DNA of 64,000 nucleotides, taken from the NCBI GenBank assembly GCA_037962975.1, contig CM075671.1, positions 44,788,501 through 44,852,500 on the forward strand. The letters run 5' to 3'. Under the pieces are notes generated by a model. That model searched no databases. It saw only the letters and a list, made by a program, of their open reading frames with translations, and was not told the origin of the DNA. The translations under genes and the position numbers were made by a program. Positions 1-10,798 of this stretch are shown piece after piece. The stretch is from Clitoria ternatea (lineage: Eukaryota; Streptophyta; Magnoliopsida; Fabales; Fabaceae). The first letter of the stretch is position 1. Every line of letters begins with the position of its first letter.

Positions 1-456
1 ATGAGCTATTCTTCTATGCCATAGCCATGTTTCATCCTCTTTTGAAATAAAGCATTGTTCATCATTTGTAGACAAACTATCCATATCAATCATGCAAATA
101 TTATCAATTCTTTGGCCTACAAACTTGATTTCCTTATTAGTCTTATGCTCAATTATGCAACAATTTGATTCAAATAAGACTCTATATCCTTTGTCACATA
201 ATTGACTTATACTAAGTAAATTATGTTTGAGGCCTTCAACATACAATACATCACTTATGGATGTGGAAGAGTTCTTACCAATATTTCCAATGCCTAGGAT
301 TCTTCCCTTAGTGTTGTCTCCATATGTGACGCTTCCTTTTCGTTTGGGAGTGAATGATGTAAATTTGGTTATATCTCCCGTCATATGCTTCGAACACCCG
401 CTATCCAAGTACCAATGGGTGTTGCTTGTCTTGAAGCATACCTGCAAAACAAAATC
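1..456 (-). CDS. pol: S1 pol, N-terminal part (protease, start of integrase), partial
   Basis: Translating the minus strand from about 456 to 1 gives an open frame with no stop. It contains the copia protease signature LDSGCSKHMTG, then the GDNTKGRILGIG and NLLSISQLCD blocks typical of Sirevirus protease. It ends in WLWHRRIAH, the first histidines of the integrase zinc-binding domain, at the window edge. The frame is +1 relative to gag. It is open from GAT at 456-454, which overlaps the gag stop TGA (457-455). That fits a +1 shift at the stop, though splicing is also possible. No start codon of its own is evident upstream of the protease. Confidence 0.85.
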
Positions 457-2125
457 ATTTTAGAGAACTAGGTACCCATTTTATGTTGGGTCCTTTAAGG
501 TTAGCTTGTGGGAACGTTCCTTTGGGAACCCACACCTTTCTTAAGACCTTTGGTCCTAGTTTCCTAACACTACACTTATATGCACTATGTCCTTTGGTAC
601 CACAATGATTGCATTTCATAAAAGGTGAGGAGGACTTGCTTGGTGGTGCAAAGAAGTTTTTGTAGTGCTTTTCCATTTTATGATTACTATGTTCTTGGTC
701 ATATCCTAGACCGGTTTTACTAAACATGCATTTTTGTTGCCCAAGTAGGATATTCAAATTATCTCTTCCATTAGTGAATTTCTCTAGTGTCCTATTTAGG
801 TCTTCAACCTTGGTTTCTAACACTATGCACTTCTTTGCAAAATCACAAGGTTTATCCCTAGAGCATGTTTGAACTTTCTCTAGTTCTTCTTTCAAGCTCT
901 CATTTTCTTTACATGCTTCCATGAGATGCAATTCAAGAGTATCACTAGTTTTTCTAGATGCTTTGAGTTTACTAGAGATTTTTGTAAACTTATCATATAA
1001 TTCCTCAAATGCATCTAACAGCTCATTTTTATCTAGGTCAAGAAGATTTACCTCATTTTCCTCTTCTTGATGATTTGCCATTAAGCAAAGATTGGCTTGC
1101 TCATCTTCCGAGTCGTCGGAGCTGCTCACGTCATTCTCATCCCAAGCAATATAGGCTCTTCTTCTTCTTTGTTTGTCCTTGCCCTTCTTTTTGAGGTTTG
1201 GACAATCGGCTTTGAAGTGCCCTTCCTTGCCACATTCAAAACAGCTTGGTGAAGATGAAGTTTCATTAGAGGTAGATTTCTTACCTTGGGGCTTAAAGTT
1301 CTTTTGGAACTTTTTGTTCTTCATAAATCTTCCAAATCTTTTTACGAACAGCCCAAACTCTTCTTCTTCATCTAAGTCACTGCATGATTCTTCCTCATGC
1401 ATGGAGGTGGCTTTGAGGGCTAGCCCTTTCTTCTTGGTGGATTTCTCCTCTTCCTCGGCTAGCTTCAATGCTTTAAGTTCTTGCTCTTGTTCTTGCAATT
1501 TTCCAAAGAGTGTTGCAAGAGACATTTCATTGATGCTAGGAGATTGTTTTATTGCTGTGACAAGAGGTTGCCATTCCCTGCTGAGACTTTTCAAAATTTT
1601 GTGCACAAGCTCTTTGTTAGTGTACACTTTCCCAAGAGTAATAAGATGGTTAATAATAAGTGTAAACCTTTTCTGCATATCAACAATAGATTCTCCTGAA
1701 TTTATCCTAAAGCATTCATATTGGCTAGTAAGAGTACTAATCTTTGAGTCCTTTACATCATTAGTACCTTCATGGGTTACTTGAAGAGTATCCCACATTT
1801 CTTTAGCGGTTTGGCATGTCATTATTCTAAAAAATTCGTCTTGTCCTAAAGCCATTGTAATGAGATTTTTGGCCTTGTAGCCATATTGGACTTTCTTTTC
1901 TTCCTCGCTAGTCCATTCATCTATGGGTTTTTCAACATTCTTGCTATCTATGGTATGCATTGGTATATAGGGACCATTTTCAATGGCATTCCATATTCTC
2001 AAGTCAATTGATTGAATGAAGATTTTCATTCTCTCTTTCCAAAAGGCATACCCTTCCCCATTGAAAGCGGGAGGTCTATTTATCGCACCACCCTCGGGAA
2101 AAACATTTTGAGAACTTGAGGCCAT
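455..2125 (-). CDS. gag: S1 gag polyprotein
   Basis: A 556-residue capsid/nucleocapsid polyprotein of the Sirevirus type. The N-terminal half carries the UBN2/retrotrans_gag-like copia capsid region (blocks FNGEGYAFWKERM, AKEMWDTLQVTHEGT, LITLGKVYTNKEL). The centre is acidic and lysine-rich. Two CCHC zinc knuckles follow: CFECGKEGHFKADC at about residue 295 and CNHCGTKGHSAYKC at about residue 505, with a predicted coiled coil between. The start is the ATG after the primer-binding site; MASSSQNVFPEGG is shared with S2 and S3. It has the same length as S2 gag and no internal stop. It ends in AAA TGA, where the +1 pol frame begins. Confidence 0.93.
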   Translation of the reverse strand: MASSSQNVFPEGGAINRPPAFNGEGYAFWKERMKIFIQSIDLRIWNAIENGPYIPMHTIDSKNVEKPIDEWTSEEEKKVQYGYKAKNLITMALGQDEFFRIMTCQTAKEMWDTLQVTHEGTNDVKDSKISTLTSQYECFRINSGESIVDMQKRFTLIINHLITLGKVYTNKELVHKILKSLSREWQPLVTAIKQSPSINEMSLATLFGKLQEQEQELKALKLAEEEEKSTKKKGLALKATSMHEEESCSDLDEEEEFGLFVKRFGRFMKNKKFQKNFKPQGKKSTSNETSSSPSCFECGKEGHFKADCPNLKKKGKDKQRRRRAYIAWDENDVSSSDDSEDEQANLCLMANHQEEENEVNLLDLDKNELLDAFEELYDKFTKISSKLKASRKTSDTLELHLMEACKENESLKEELEKVQTCSRDKPCDFAKKCIVLETKVEDLNRTLEKFTNGRDNLNILLGQQKCMFSKTGLGYDQEHSNHKMEKHYKNFFAPPSKSSSPFMKCNHCGTKGHSAYKCSVRKLGPKVLRKVWVPKGTFPQANLKGPNIKWVPSSLK

Positions 2126-2167
2126 TTAATCTCTTGAAGCTGTTAAGCTTGATCTACCAAGAGTCAA

Positions 2168-2179
2168 GCTCTGATACCA
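2168..2179 (-). other. S1 primer-binding site (initiator Met tRNA)
   Basis: On the minus strand TGGTATCAGAGC lies two bases inside the LTR edge. It is complementary to the 3' end of plant initiator methionine tRNA, the usual Ty1/copia primer, and the match continues into TTG. It is identical to the sites of S2 and S3. Confidence 0.95.
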
Positions 2180-2955
2180 CTTGTTGTTCAAGTGGCCTCA
2201 ATACTCAAGAGGGGGGGTGAATTGAGTTATAAAACTTTTGCTTGGAATGCCTTTGAAATTGATTTCTATAACCAAGTTTATGAGATTGTGCAAGTGAAAG
2301 CAAGTGACAATGATGTGCAATGCACTACAAGAGGTATGTATTGTTGAAGCAATTTAGCAAACACTTGGTGTGCAATATCTAGAGTAAAGCAAGTTAAGCA
2401 AGTTCAAGAGTGTTCTTCTCAACCAAACAATATCAATCAGCAAATAAGCAATATATGGAAGTAAAAGAGTAAGGAGGAGAAGCTTGCAAACCGATGTAAC
2501 GAGTTCCACCCAATCCGGTGTACGTCTCGCCTCTAAGCAACCCACTTAGAGGATTTTCCACTATTGTAGACTAGAGATACAACTTTGAGCAATTGCGGCT
2601 TCCTAGTGTCCCACACTCAAGAACCCAATCCTCACAAGTATAAGGGCAACCCACCCAATCTCTCAATCTCACAATATCCCAAAGGTTGAGTCCACAACCT
2701 TTGTAACCACTCAATCCTAGAGTGAACAACCACTCAACCTAGAGTGAATAACTTTGTGTGTTTGGAGTTTGTGTTTACAATCAATACACTCTCTCAATAG
2801 AGCAAATATACAAATAAAAAGCTCTCCCAAATTCTAACTCTCAAGATGAGAGGATATACAAGTGAAGTATAAGATGCAAGAAATAGGCTTACAAAGCACA
2901 ATAGAAAGCAAAAGGTTGTAGCTTGTTGGTTTTTTTTTGTGCTCTTGTTCCTCTT

Positions 2956-2965
2956 CATTATATAG
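2956..2965 (-). promoter_or_regulatory. TATA box of S1 LTR promoter
   Basis: CTATATAATG on the minus strand, 140 bp downstream of the last ATCGAT palindrome of the U3 array. Transcription would start some 30 bp further on and run towards gag. The assignment rests on sequence and position only. Confidence 0.6.
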
Positions 2966-3095
2966 ACTCATTTATGCAGTGTTGAGGGTTCCTAGCCGTT
3001 GCAAGATGATGGCTCCAGCTTGTCTCTGCGTATTAAAAGATTGGATCCATGTTTCCCACTTAAATCTGTTCTTTTAGTGGTGTTTCCCACTTCTC

Positions 3096-3410
3096 GAATC
3101 GATTCATAGTGCCTTGAATCGATTCAAAGCATTCTGATGTGTGCAGATTTAAGTTTCAGGTTCGTGTGAATCGATTCGAGCTTTGTTGAATCGATTCAGA
3201 GCATTCTGTTTGGGGTTCCTGGACTGTCAGCATTGTGTGAATCGATTCAGGGTCCTTGTGAATCGATTCAGGACATACTGTTTGCTATCTTAGTGACTTC
3301 CAGGGCTGTGAATCGATTCAGGGTCATGGTGAATCGATTCAACCCATTCTGTTTCTCATTTTTATGACCTCCAGGGCTGTGAATCGATTCACTCGTGCTT
3401 GAATCGATTC
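3096..3410 (-). repeat. Array of ten GAATCGATTC palindromes in S1 U3
   Basis: Exact GAATCGATTC begins at 3096, 3116, 3168, 3188, 3239, 3260, 3310, 3331, 3381 and 3401. The gaps are 20, 52, 20, 51, 21, 50, 21, 50 and 20, so this is five doublets with a 71-72 bp period. Most long gaps hold ATTCTGTTT or a near match. The flanking bases are only loosely conserved, while the palindromes are perfect. Confidence 0.95.
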
Positions 3411-3637
3411 AGGCTCTTCATTTTGACATTTTCTCATGCCTGTTGGTCATCCATTTGAATCTAATGATGCATGGTTGCTTTCCTTTTGTTTGATTCATTT
3501 GTTTCTTCATTTCTTGAACCTTTGTGAGACCATTTTCTTCTTTCATATGAAATCACTAATTGTTTTTGATTCTTTGAAGACTTCCCATTGCTTGTTTCCA
3601 TTGTCATTATCAAAACCTGTTATCACATGCAAATACA

Positions 3638-3736
3638 GATTGGCCTTGCCTTTGACGAAGCTAACCCGTAAGAATCAACTATTTGTATGGAGTCTTGATT
3701 GTGAAAGGAGTTTCCAAGAGTTGAAAGTTAGACTCA
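3638..3736 (+). pseudogene. pol: Gypsy A reverse-transcriptase fragment
   Basis: Thirty-three codons with LTRKNQLFVW and ERSFQELKVRL, the RT-to-RNase H connection of Ty3/gypsy pol. The fragment is bounded on the left by the S1 LTR and on the right by the Athila insertion. It continues in frame at 14181 once the duplicated ACTCA is counted once. Confidence 0.85.
3732..3736. repeat. Athila target-site duplication, left copy (ACTCA)
   Basis: ACTCA directly precedes the 5' LTR TG and is repeated at 14176-14180 directly after the 3' LTR. A five-base duplication is the standard footprint of LTR-element integration. Confidence 0.92.
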
Positions 3737-5297
3737 TGATAAGTCTTGAAAAGACTTAATAAATTCATCTCTAATTTAACTCAATTCATCAAATATTGTT
3801 AAGTTTAATATTAATTATGTAATGATTTAGTTTTAATTCTTGTTTTACTCATTTAATTAAATTATGATTGAATTGTACAAGAAAATGGTTAAAAAGATAA
3901 CCATATGAGTAATTATGATTTCCACTAACCTAGCGTACCTACATTAGAAAGCCAGCGTTCCTACACTAGGAATTTATTTATGTGTGTTTTGCAGGATCTA
4001 GATGCAATGATACCAGCATATCTACATTGGCCCATCAGTGTACCTTCGCTCTCAAAAGCAGAACCTAAAAAGAGAGGAAAATTCAAGTCAGAGTTAGCGT
4101 ACATACGTTGGACGCTCAGCGTAAGTACGCATGGAAAAGCATTTTATCTAAGTGAGAAGCTCAATGTATGTACACTGGATGAGCGTACTGACGCGCGGAA
4201 GCATATGATGCTATTTTATTCGAGTCAGTGGCTGAGCGTACATACGTGCATGTCATACGCACGTCAAGCACCCAGTTTTTGTTCAAGCATAAGGCCAGTG
4301 TTGATATGCTGGGGATTGGGCATTCCTACGCGCATGTGTTTAGAGACCTGATTTGTTGTTTTTAAGTTAGTTTTTCAGTTTTATTATCTTTAGTTATTTG
4401 CTTGTAAGCCCTTATGGGGTAATTCCTCGATTTAGGATAGTTAGTTAGTGAGTTCAAGGCAAGAAACCTATATATTTGTAATCTTAATGTAATTTAACAC
4501 AGAGGCAATAATACATCATTAAATTTTCTAATTTTTAACTTCTCTCTAAACATCTTCTCTCACTAAATTCTCTCTTCCATGGCTCTCTATATTCCACATC
4601 CATGGGTTTCTAAACCCTTAGGGTTGGGATTGCTAAGGCTTGCAATGAACTCTTGAAGGTGTATTGAGGAATTCAACTTCTGAATCATGAGGAGAACAAG
4701 CTGAGGAGTAGAGTTCCATTGCCGAATTGACAAATTTAGATCCAATAAAGAACCTTACCAATGAGGAATCATGGTTGAGGCTTAGGTAACTTCCAGCTTC
4801 CTAACTAATTCAGGCCTATTAATTAGGTGAATAGTTAGGGTTCAACCCCCAATTTTCGCATTAGGTTTCTCTGTTATTGAACACCTAAGGGATTAGGGTT
4901 TAATGCTTAGGAATTAGTGTTAATCACCTAAGGAATTAGGGATTAACCATCTGTGAATTGTCTTCTTGAGTCTGAAGCTTGATTGAACCTTAATTGCATG
5001 TTTCTTGATGAAATTGTAAGCTGAAGCAATCCTAACTTCTCTTCCATTAAGTTCACTTCACCTTTCATATTGTTTCTGAAAATACAAAAACATAGAAAGC
5101 ATCAAAACAACAAAAACAGAATGAATATTATACTGCATTGTGTTGGTTCAGTTTGTACTAGTAAGAGATTGAGGTAATTACCACAATCCCTGTGGGAACG
5201 ATCAAATATATTACAAATTTAAGGATTGGTGCGCTTGCCAAAAGATAAATCCTCTGAGAAATATGTATCGAGCTAATGGCTCAGGATTTTCACACCA
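3737..5297 (+). repeat. Athila 5' LTR (1561 bp)
   Basis: Begins TGATAAGTCTTG and ends TTTTCACACCA, seven bases before the primer site. It aligns along its length with 12626-14175. The U3 carries AGCGTAC-type near-palindromes in pairs 22 bp apart. The U5 end holds the sequence GGTAATTACC before the CA terminus. Confidence 0.92.
3932..4330 (+). repeat. AGCGTAC near-palindrome array in Athila U3 (5' LTR)
   Basis: AGCGT-like half sites begin at 3932/3954, 4014/4036 and 4096/4118. Each pair is 22 bp apart and the pairs are 82 bp apart. More irregular copies follow to about 4330. The 3' LTR keeps a cleaner copy, a perfect CCAGCGTA-TC-TACGCTGG at 12902-12919. The 5' array is eroded, mainly by C-to-T and G-to-A changes. 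Confidence 0.8.
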
Positions 5298-5303
5298 AGT
5301 TAA

Positions 5304-5323
5304 TGGTGTCGTTGCTGGGGATT
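5304..5323 (+). other. Athila primer-binding site (tRNA-Asp-like)
   Basis: TGGTGTCGTTGCTGGGGATT resembles the complement of the 3' end of plant tRNA-Asp, the usual Athila primer. The mismatches are C-to-T changes, as expected from deamination of methylated cytosine in a silent element. Confidence 0.8.
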
Positions 5324-5501
5324 GTTGAGTAATATCAACAATCCTTGGACCGGTACTAGACTGAACCATTTTAATTTTGTTTCTGCATTCAGTAGCAATT
5401 TAATCTTCATTTTTAGTATAGTAGTAGTTGAATTTCGTTTTGTATAACTGTAGTGTTTGGTTGGCAGTAACTTTAATTCTGTTGTGTGAAACATTCAGTA
5501 T

Positions 5502-6964
5502 ATGCAGCTAAGGAACAGGGGAGAACCTTTCTTCTTTGATCCTGATATTGATTTGTTAGATCATAAAATTAGAAAGGAGAAAAAGCAAAAAAAGCAGCAA
5601 GAAATGGAACAAAAGAGAGTTACATTAGGTGACTACTCTAGGCCTACTGAAGAAGGATCGCAATCTAGCATCCTTAGGCCTCCAATTACAGCTAACAACT
5701 TTGAACTTAAACCAGCTTTGCTGTAATTGGTTAGAAATGATCAATTTAGAGGAAGTGAGGTTGAGGATCCAAATTTGCATCCAGCAACCTTCCTCCAACT
5801 CTGTGATATTGTGAAAATAAACTTGAAGAGGCAATAAGACTGAGATTATTTCCTTTTTCTCTAAGGGATAGGGATAAGGCTTAGTTGTAAAGCCAACCAA
5901 GACGTAGTATCTCTACTTGGGAGGATTTACAAAGAAAATTTCTGATTAAATAATTCCCTCCTTCTAAATATGCCAAGTTGCGCACTGAAATCACTTGTTT
6001 CCAGCAGAGAGTGGGTGAATCTCTTCTGGAAGCATGGGATAGGTATAAAGAGAGTTTGAGGAAATGTCCTCATCATAAAATCACTGATGTGCAGCAAGTT
6101 ACCATCTTTTATAATGGAGTAAGACCAGCCACTAGGGTCTTGATTGATGCTTCAGTTGGAGGTCATTGGCCACTAAAACAGTTGAACAGGCTATAGAGCT
6201 TATTGATGTCATGGCTTCTAATGAATGTCTAGTTAGTGAAAGGAGCCAAATCCCTAAGAGAGGGATATTGGAATTAGAAGCACAAGATGCTTATTTGGCT
6301 CAAAGCAAGTTGATGACTCAGGCTTTGGAGAAATTAAGTATACAAATTTTAGAACTCCAAAAGCCTAGTCAAGCATGCATGATAAGTTGTGATTTTTATG
6401 GTGGAGACCATGAGAATGGTTTGTGTGATTCAAATGTGCCTGCTGAGCAAGTTAATTACATGGGACGGTAGCAATTTCAGAGGAATTATCCTTCTAATTC
6501 CTTTAATCCTAACTATAGAAACCACCCTAATTTTTCATGGCAGAAGGGTCCACATTTGAATCAAACCATGCCACAAACTTAGACCACAAATAGACAACAA
6601 TACCTTCCCCCCCTCTAAGGAAAAGTCTAAACTTGAGAATATGCTATCTCAGTTCATTCAGGCCACTCAGGCCAGCTTTAAAAATCAAGAAGCATCTATC
6701 CGAAATTTAGAAAATCAGGTTGGACAGCTGTCAAAACAATTAGCTGAGAGACAATCAGGTAATTTTCCTGGAGATACTGAGGTACATCCTAGGGAACATT
6801 GCAAAGCAATAACTACTAGGAGTAGGAAAACTCTTCTCCCACCTCCAAGTCATGAAGTAAGTTTAGAAAAAGAAACAACTAAAGAAATAGAGCAGGAAAG
6901 TGAACAAGCCGTTGATAAAACTGAAAACAAAAAGGAATTAGAAATAGAAAAAGAAAAAGAATGA
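5502..6964 (+). pseudogene. gag: Athila gag, broken
   Basis: Gag remnant in several frames. The N terminus MQLRNRGEPFFFDPDID at 5502 is followed by a stop at 5724. Further blocks are LLEAWDRYKESLRKCPHH (about 6010-6070), VEQAIELIDVMASN (about 6180) and a C-terminal part near 6641 with IRNLENQVGQLSKQLAERQSG and HCKAITTRSRK. These blocks are typical of Athila gag. At least three frameshifts or stops separate them, so no full protein is made. Confidence 0.85.
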
Positions 6965-6979
6965 TTTGATTTTGGAGGA

Positions 6980-9900
6980 AGTTGTCAAGCTAACTCCTGA
7001 AAAATTAAGGAATGCTCCATTTCCACATAGATTTAAGAAACAAATAGAGGAGTAGAAATTTGCTAAGTTCTTGGATGTCTTTAAAAAGCTTCACATAAAT
7101 ATTCCCTTTGCTGAGGCATTGCAAGAGATGCCATTATATGCTAAATTCTTGAAAGAGATTTTGTCTAAGAAGAGGAAGCTTAAGGGAGATGAGATGATTG
7201 CTCTCACTCAAGAGTGCAGTGCAATTATTCAAAAGAAACTCCCTTAAAAGCTGGAAGATCCAGGCTCTTTTACAATACCTTATGCAATAGGGGATGTTCA
7301 TGTAGGAAGTGCCTTAGGTGATCTAGGAGCTAGCATAAACTTGATGCGTCTGTCCTTGATAAGGAAGTTAGGAATTAACGACTTATAACCAACTTGCATG
7401 TCTTTGCAGTTGGTTGATAGGTCTATCAAATACCCTCATGGGATGCTGGAAGACTTATTAGTAAAGGTAGATAAATTTATCTTTCTAGCAGATTTTGTAG
7501 TGTTGGATATGGAGGCTGATAGAAAAATTCCCTTAATCTTGGGGAGACCCTTCTTAGCTACAGGTAGAGCTTTAATTGATGTAGAGAAGGGTGAACTCAT
7601 GTTGAGAGTTCAAGAGGAGCAAGTAACTTTCAATGTCTTCAATGCTATAAAACATCCAGTTGATAAAATGGATTGTTTTATGCTTAAAGAGGTTAAAAGC
7701 TATAAGACTCCTATGTTGTTAAGAGATGAAGAAGAGGCTTTACAAGCCCTTCTAGAGGATGATTTTGACTCTAAACTTGAGGAGTTGAATAACTCACATA
7801 CTGAGTTGCTGAAACTACTTGAAACATGTGAAGTAGGGGAAGTAGAAGCTGAATTAAAAGAAAAAGTAAAAAATACTGCAATTGAGAAAGGTAATGATGT
7901 GTTTGATGAGAAACTTGAGTTAAAACCCTTGCCTTCTCATCTGAGATATGATTTTCTAGGTAATAATGAGTCACATCTAGTAATCATTAATCCTGAATTA
8001 AATGATGAGGATGTAGAAAAGTTGATAGGGGTGTTAAGGAAACATGAATCTGCTATTGGTTGGAACATCTCAGATTTAAAGGGAATTAGTCCATCATTTT
8101 GTATGCATAAAATTTTGATGGAGGATGATTATTCCCCTATTGTTCAGCCACAAAGAAGATTAAACCGCATGATAAAAGAGGCTGTAAGGAAAGAGGTGGT
8201 TAAACTTCTTAATACTGGGATTATCTATCTTATCTCAGACAGCGGTTGGATTAGTCTAGTCCAAGTGGTGCCTAAGAAAGGAGGGATGACCACTGTTAAG
8301 AATGAGGAAGGTAAAGTCATTGCCACTAGACCAACTACAGGTTGGAGAATGTGTATAGATTATAGAAGGCTCAATGAATCCACTAGAAAAGACCACTTTC
8401 CTTTGCCATTTGTAGACCAAATGGTTGAGAGGCTGTCAGGTCATGAGTTTTATTGCTTCCTTGATGGATATTCAGGGTACAACCAAATTGTGGTTGATCA
8501 AAAAGATCAAGAGAAGACAGCCTTCACCTGTCCCTATGGAATCTTTGCATATAGGCGCATGCCATTTGGTTTGTGTAATGCACCAGCAACCTTCCAAAGA
8601 TTTATACTGGCAATTTTTAGGGACATGGTAGAGAAGTTTAATGAGGTGTTTATGGATGACTTATCTGTGTTTGGAAGCAGTTTTGATGTATACCTCAGCA
8701 ACCTATCTAAGGTGTTGGTGAGATGTCAAGAGACTAACCTCGTTCTCAACTGGGAAAAGTGTCATTTTATGGTTAGAGAAGGGATAGTCCGTGGCCACAA
8801 AATCTCTGCTGAGGGCATTCATGTAGATAGAGCCAAAATTGATATCATTGAAAAACTTCCTCCTCTAATCAATGTGAAAGGAGTGAGGAGTTTCTTAGGA
8901 TGTGCTGGCTTCTAAAGAGATTTATTAAGGATTTTTTTAAAATAGCTAAGCCTTTGACTGATTTACTTGTGAAAGACCATGCTTTTATTTTTAATGAAAA
9001 ATGTGTCAAGGCTTTTGAAAATCTGAAACAAAGATTAGTAACAGCTTCAATCCTTGCAGCACCTGATTGGTCTTTACCATTTGAACTAATGTGTGATGCA
9101 AGTGACTTTGCTATAGGAGCTATGCTAGGACAAAAGAAAGAAAAATTAACACATGTGATCTATTATGCTAGTAAAGTGCTGAATGAGAATCAAATAAATT
9201 ACACCACCATTGAAAAAGAAATGCTTGTTGTGGTGTATGCATTTGATAAATTTAGAGCTTACTTGATTGGTGCTAAGGTTATTGTGTATACAGATCATTC
9301 AGCAATCAAGTATTTGCTAACTAAAAAAGAATCAAAGCCAAGGTTGATCAGGTGGGTTCTTTTACTCCAAGAGTTTGATTTAGAAATAAGAGATAAAAAA
9401 GAAATAAAGAATTCAGTTGCTGATCAACTCTCTTGTTTGGAAGGGGAATCATATTCTATCTTAATTAGAGAGGAATTCCCAGATGAGAGGCTAATGGCAA
9501 TTACCACAGGGCCATGGTATGCTGATATGGCTAACTTTAAAAGTGCCTCTGTGGTACCAGAAGGTTGGACAGCCCAAATGAAGAAGGAATTCTTCCATGA
9601 CAGTAAAACTTTTCTTTGGGATGACCCATTTCTGTATAAGATAGGAGTAGATGGAATTATTAGAAGATGTGTGCCTGAGTCGGAGCAAGAAAAACTCTTG
9701 TGGCACTGTCATGACTCCTATTATGGAGGACACCATGGTGCCTCCAGAACAACAACAAAAGTTTTGCAATATGGCTTTTATTGGCCAACTATTTTTCAGG
9801 ATGCTAGAGTATATGTGCAAAGATGTGATAAGTGTCAAAGAAGTGGAAATCTTTCTGCTAAAGCTGGTATGCATTTGACAAATATTCTAGTGGAATTATT

Positions 9901-10798
9901 TGATGTTTGGGGCATCGACTTCATGGGACCATTCCCAAAGTCATTCCCCAATGAATATATCCTTGTTGCTGTGGATTATATCTCCAAATGGGTGGAGGCA
10001 ATCCCTACCAAAACCAATGATGCACATGTGGTGCTGAGGTTTATAAAAAAGAATATTTTCTCTAGATTTGGAGTCCCTAGAGTCCTCATTAGTGATGGAG
10101 GGTCATATTTCTACAATAAAATCATGGAAAAAGCCCTGAGAAACTATGAGGTACTTCATAAGGTGTCCACTCCATACCATCCACAAACTTGTGGACAGGT
10201 TGAGCTTTCTAATAGAGAAATTAAGAGGATATTAGAGAAAGTGGTAGGGAAATCTTGGAAAGATTGGTCTGTGAAATTGGATGATGTATTATGGGCCTAT
10301 AGGACAACATTCAAAACTCCAATTGGCATGTCACCTTATCAGTTGGTATATGGTAAGGCTTGCCATCTCCCTGTGGTGTTAGAGCATAAGGAATGGTGGG
10401 CCACAAAGCTGTTAAATATGGACTATGACCAATCTCAAGAGGAGAGAGTCCTGAAACTTCATGAGCTTGAGAAGTTCAGACTCAATGCTTATCAAAGTGC
10501 CTCAATTTATAAAGAGAAAACTAAGAAGTGGCATGATAAGTGGATAAACAGGAAGGAATTTCACAAGGATGACAAAGTCTTGTTGTTTAACTCTAGGTTG
10601 AGACTCTTTCCAGGAAAACTCAGATCCAAGTGGTCTGGACCTTTTATTGTGAATGAGGTCTTCCCTCATGGTGCAATTGAGGTGAAGGAACTAGCCACTG
10701 GAAGAACCTTCAAGGTAAATGGCCAGAGACTCAAACTCCACTATGGAGGAGAGTTTGATAGGCAAAAATCTTCCATGTTTCTGCAGGGATTTTCCTAG
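6980..10798 (+). pseudogene. pol: Athila pol (protease, RT, RNase H, integrase), broken
   Basis: Protease block with DLGASINLM near 7330, then a stop at about 7386. A 505-codon open stretch (7398-8915) holds the end of protease and the RT, including FMDDLSVFG. A small deletion and stop at 8913 break the frame within the FLGCAGF block. A second open stretch (8900-10798, 632 codons) holds RNase H (DASDFAIGAML, YTDHSAIKYL) and integrase: an HHCC zinc finger (CDKCQRSG), the acidic residues in GIDFMGPF and ISDGGSYF, and the GQVE glutamate. Most catalytic motifs survive, so this copy lost function through few lesions. No env-like ORF follows. Confidence 0.92.

Larger units (their letters stand above)
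1..3637 (-). mobile_element. Sirevirus S1 (Ty1/copia, SIRE-type), 5' half, runs off left edge
   Basis: Read on the minus strand, this is a 5' LTR (3637 to 2182), a primer-binding site, a complete gag ORF and the start of pol, cut by the window edge. The gag is close to that of S2 (47793-49463) along its whole length, and the same double zinc-knuckle Sirevirus gag is seen. The right LTR end begins TGTATTTGC on the minus strand at 3637. It abuts the reverse-transcriptase reading frame of gypsy element A, so S1 inserted into A. The left LTR and target duplication lie outside the window, so completeness cannot be judged. The visible coding parts have no stop, suggesting a fairly young copy. Confidence 0.9.
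2182..3637 (-). repeat. S1 5' LTR (1456 bp)
   Basis: Bounded on the minus strand by TG at 3637 and CA at 2182, next to the primer site. The part nearest the primer site (GAGGCCACTTGAACAACA end, short C-run, and several hundred bases before it) resembles the S2 LTR. The distal U3 part does not, except for its array of ATCGAT palindromes. A TATA box lies at 2965-2956. The base after the LTR (3638) is already gypsy A pol sequence. Confidence 0.88.

Noticed and set aside
1275..1295. Donor-like AAGGTAAGAAA in S1 (and S3) gag as partner of the YAG at the gag-pol junction
   Set aside because: Joining it to GTATGC would put pol in the wrong frame and meet a stop, and S2 lacks a perfect copy.
1173..1784. 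203-codon plus-strand ORF opposite S1 gag
   Set aside because: Shadow of gag on the other strand; serine/leucine-rich composition mirrors the gag codons.
3096..3410. CRISPR-like pattern of short repeats with regular gaps
   Set aside because: The repeats are 10-bp palindromes inside a plant LTR, the gap sequences are themselves related, and no cas genes exist. It is a U3 array.
3436..3759. 107-codon ORF across the S1 LTR, gypsy A and Athila borders
   Set aside because: It spans three unrelated elements and is an accident of the junctions, apart from the genuine RT fragment at 3638-3736.
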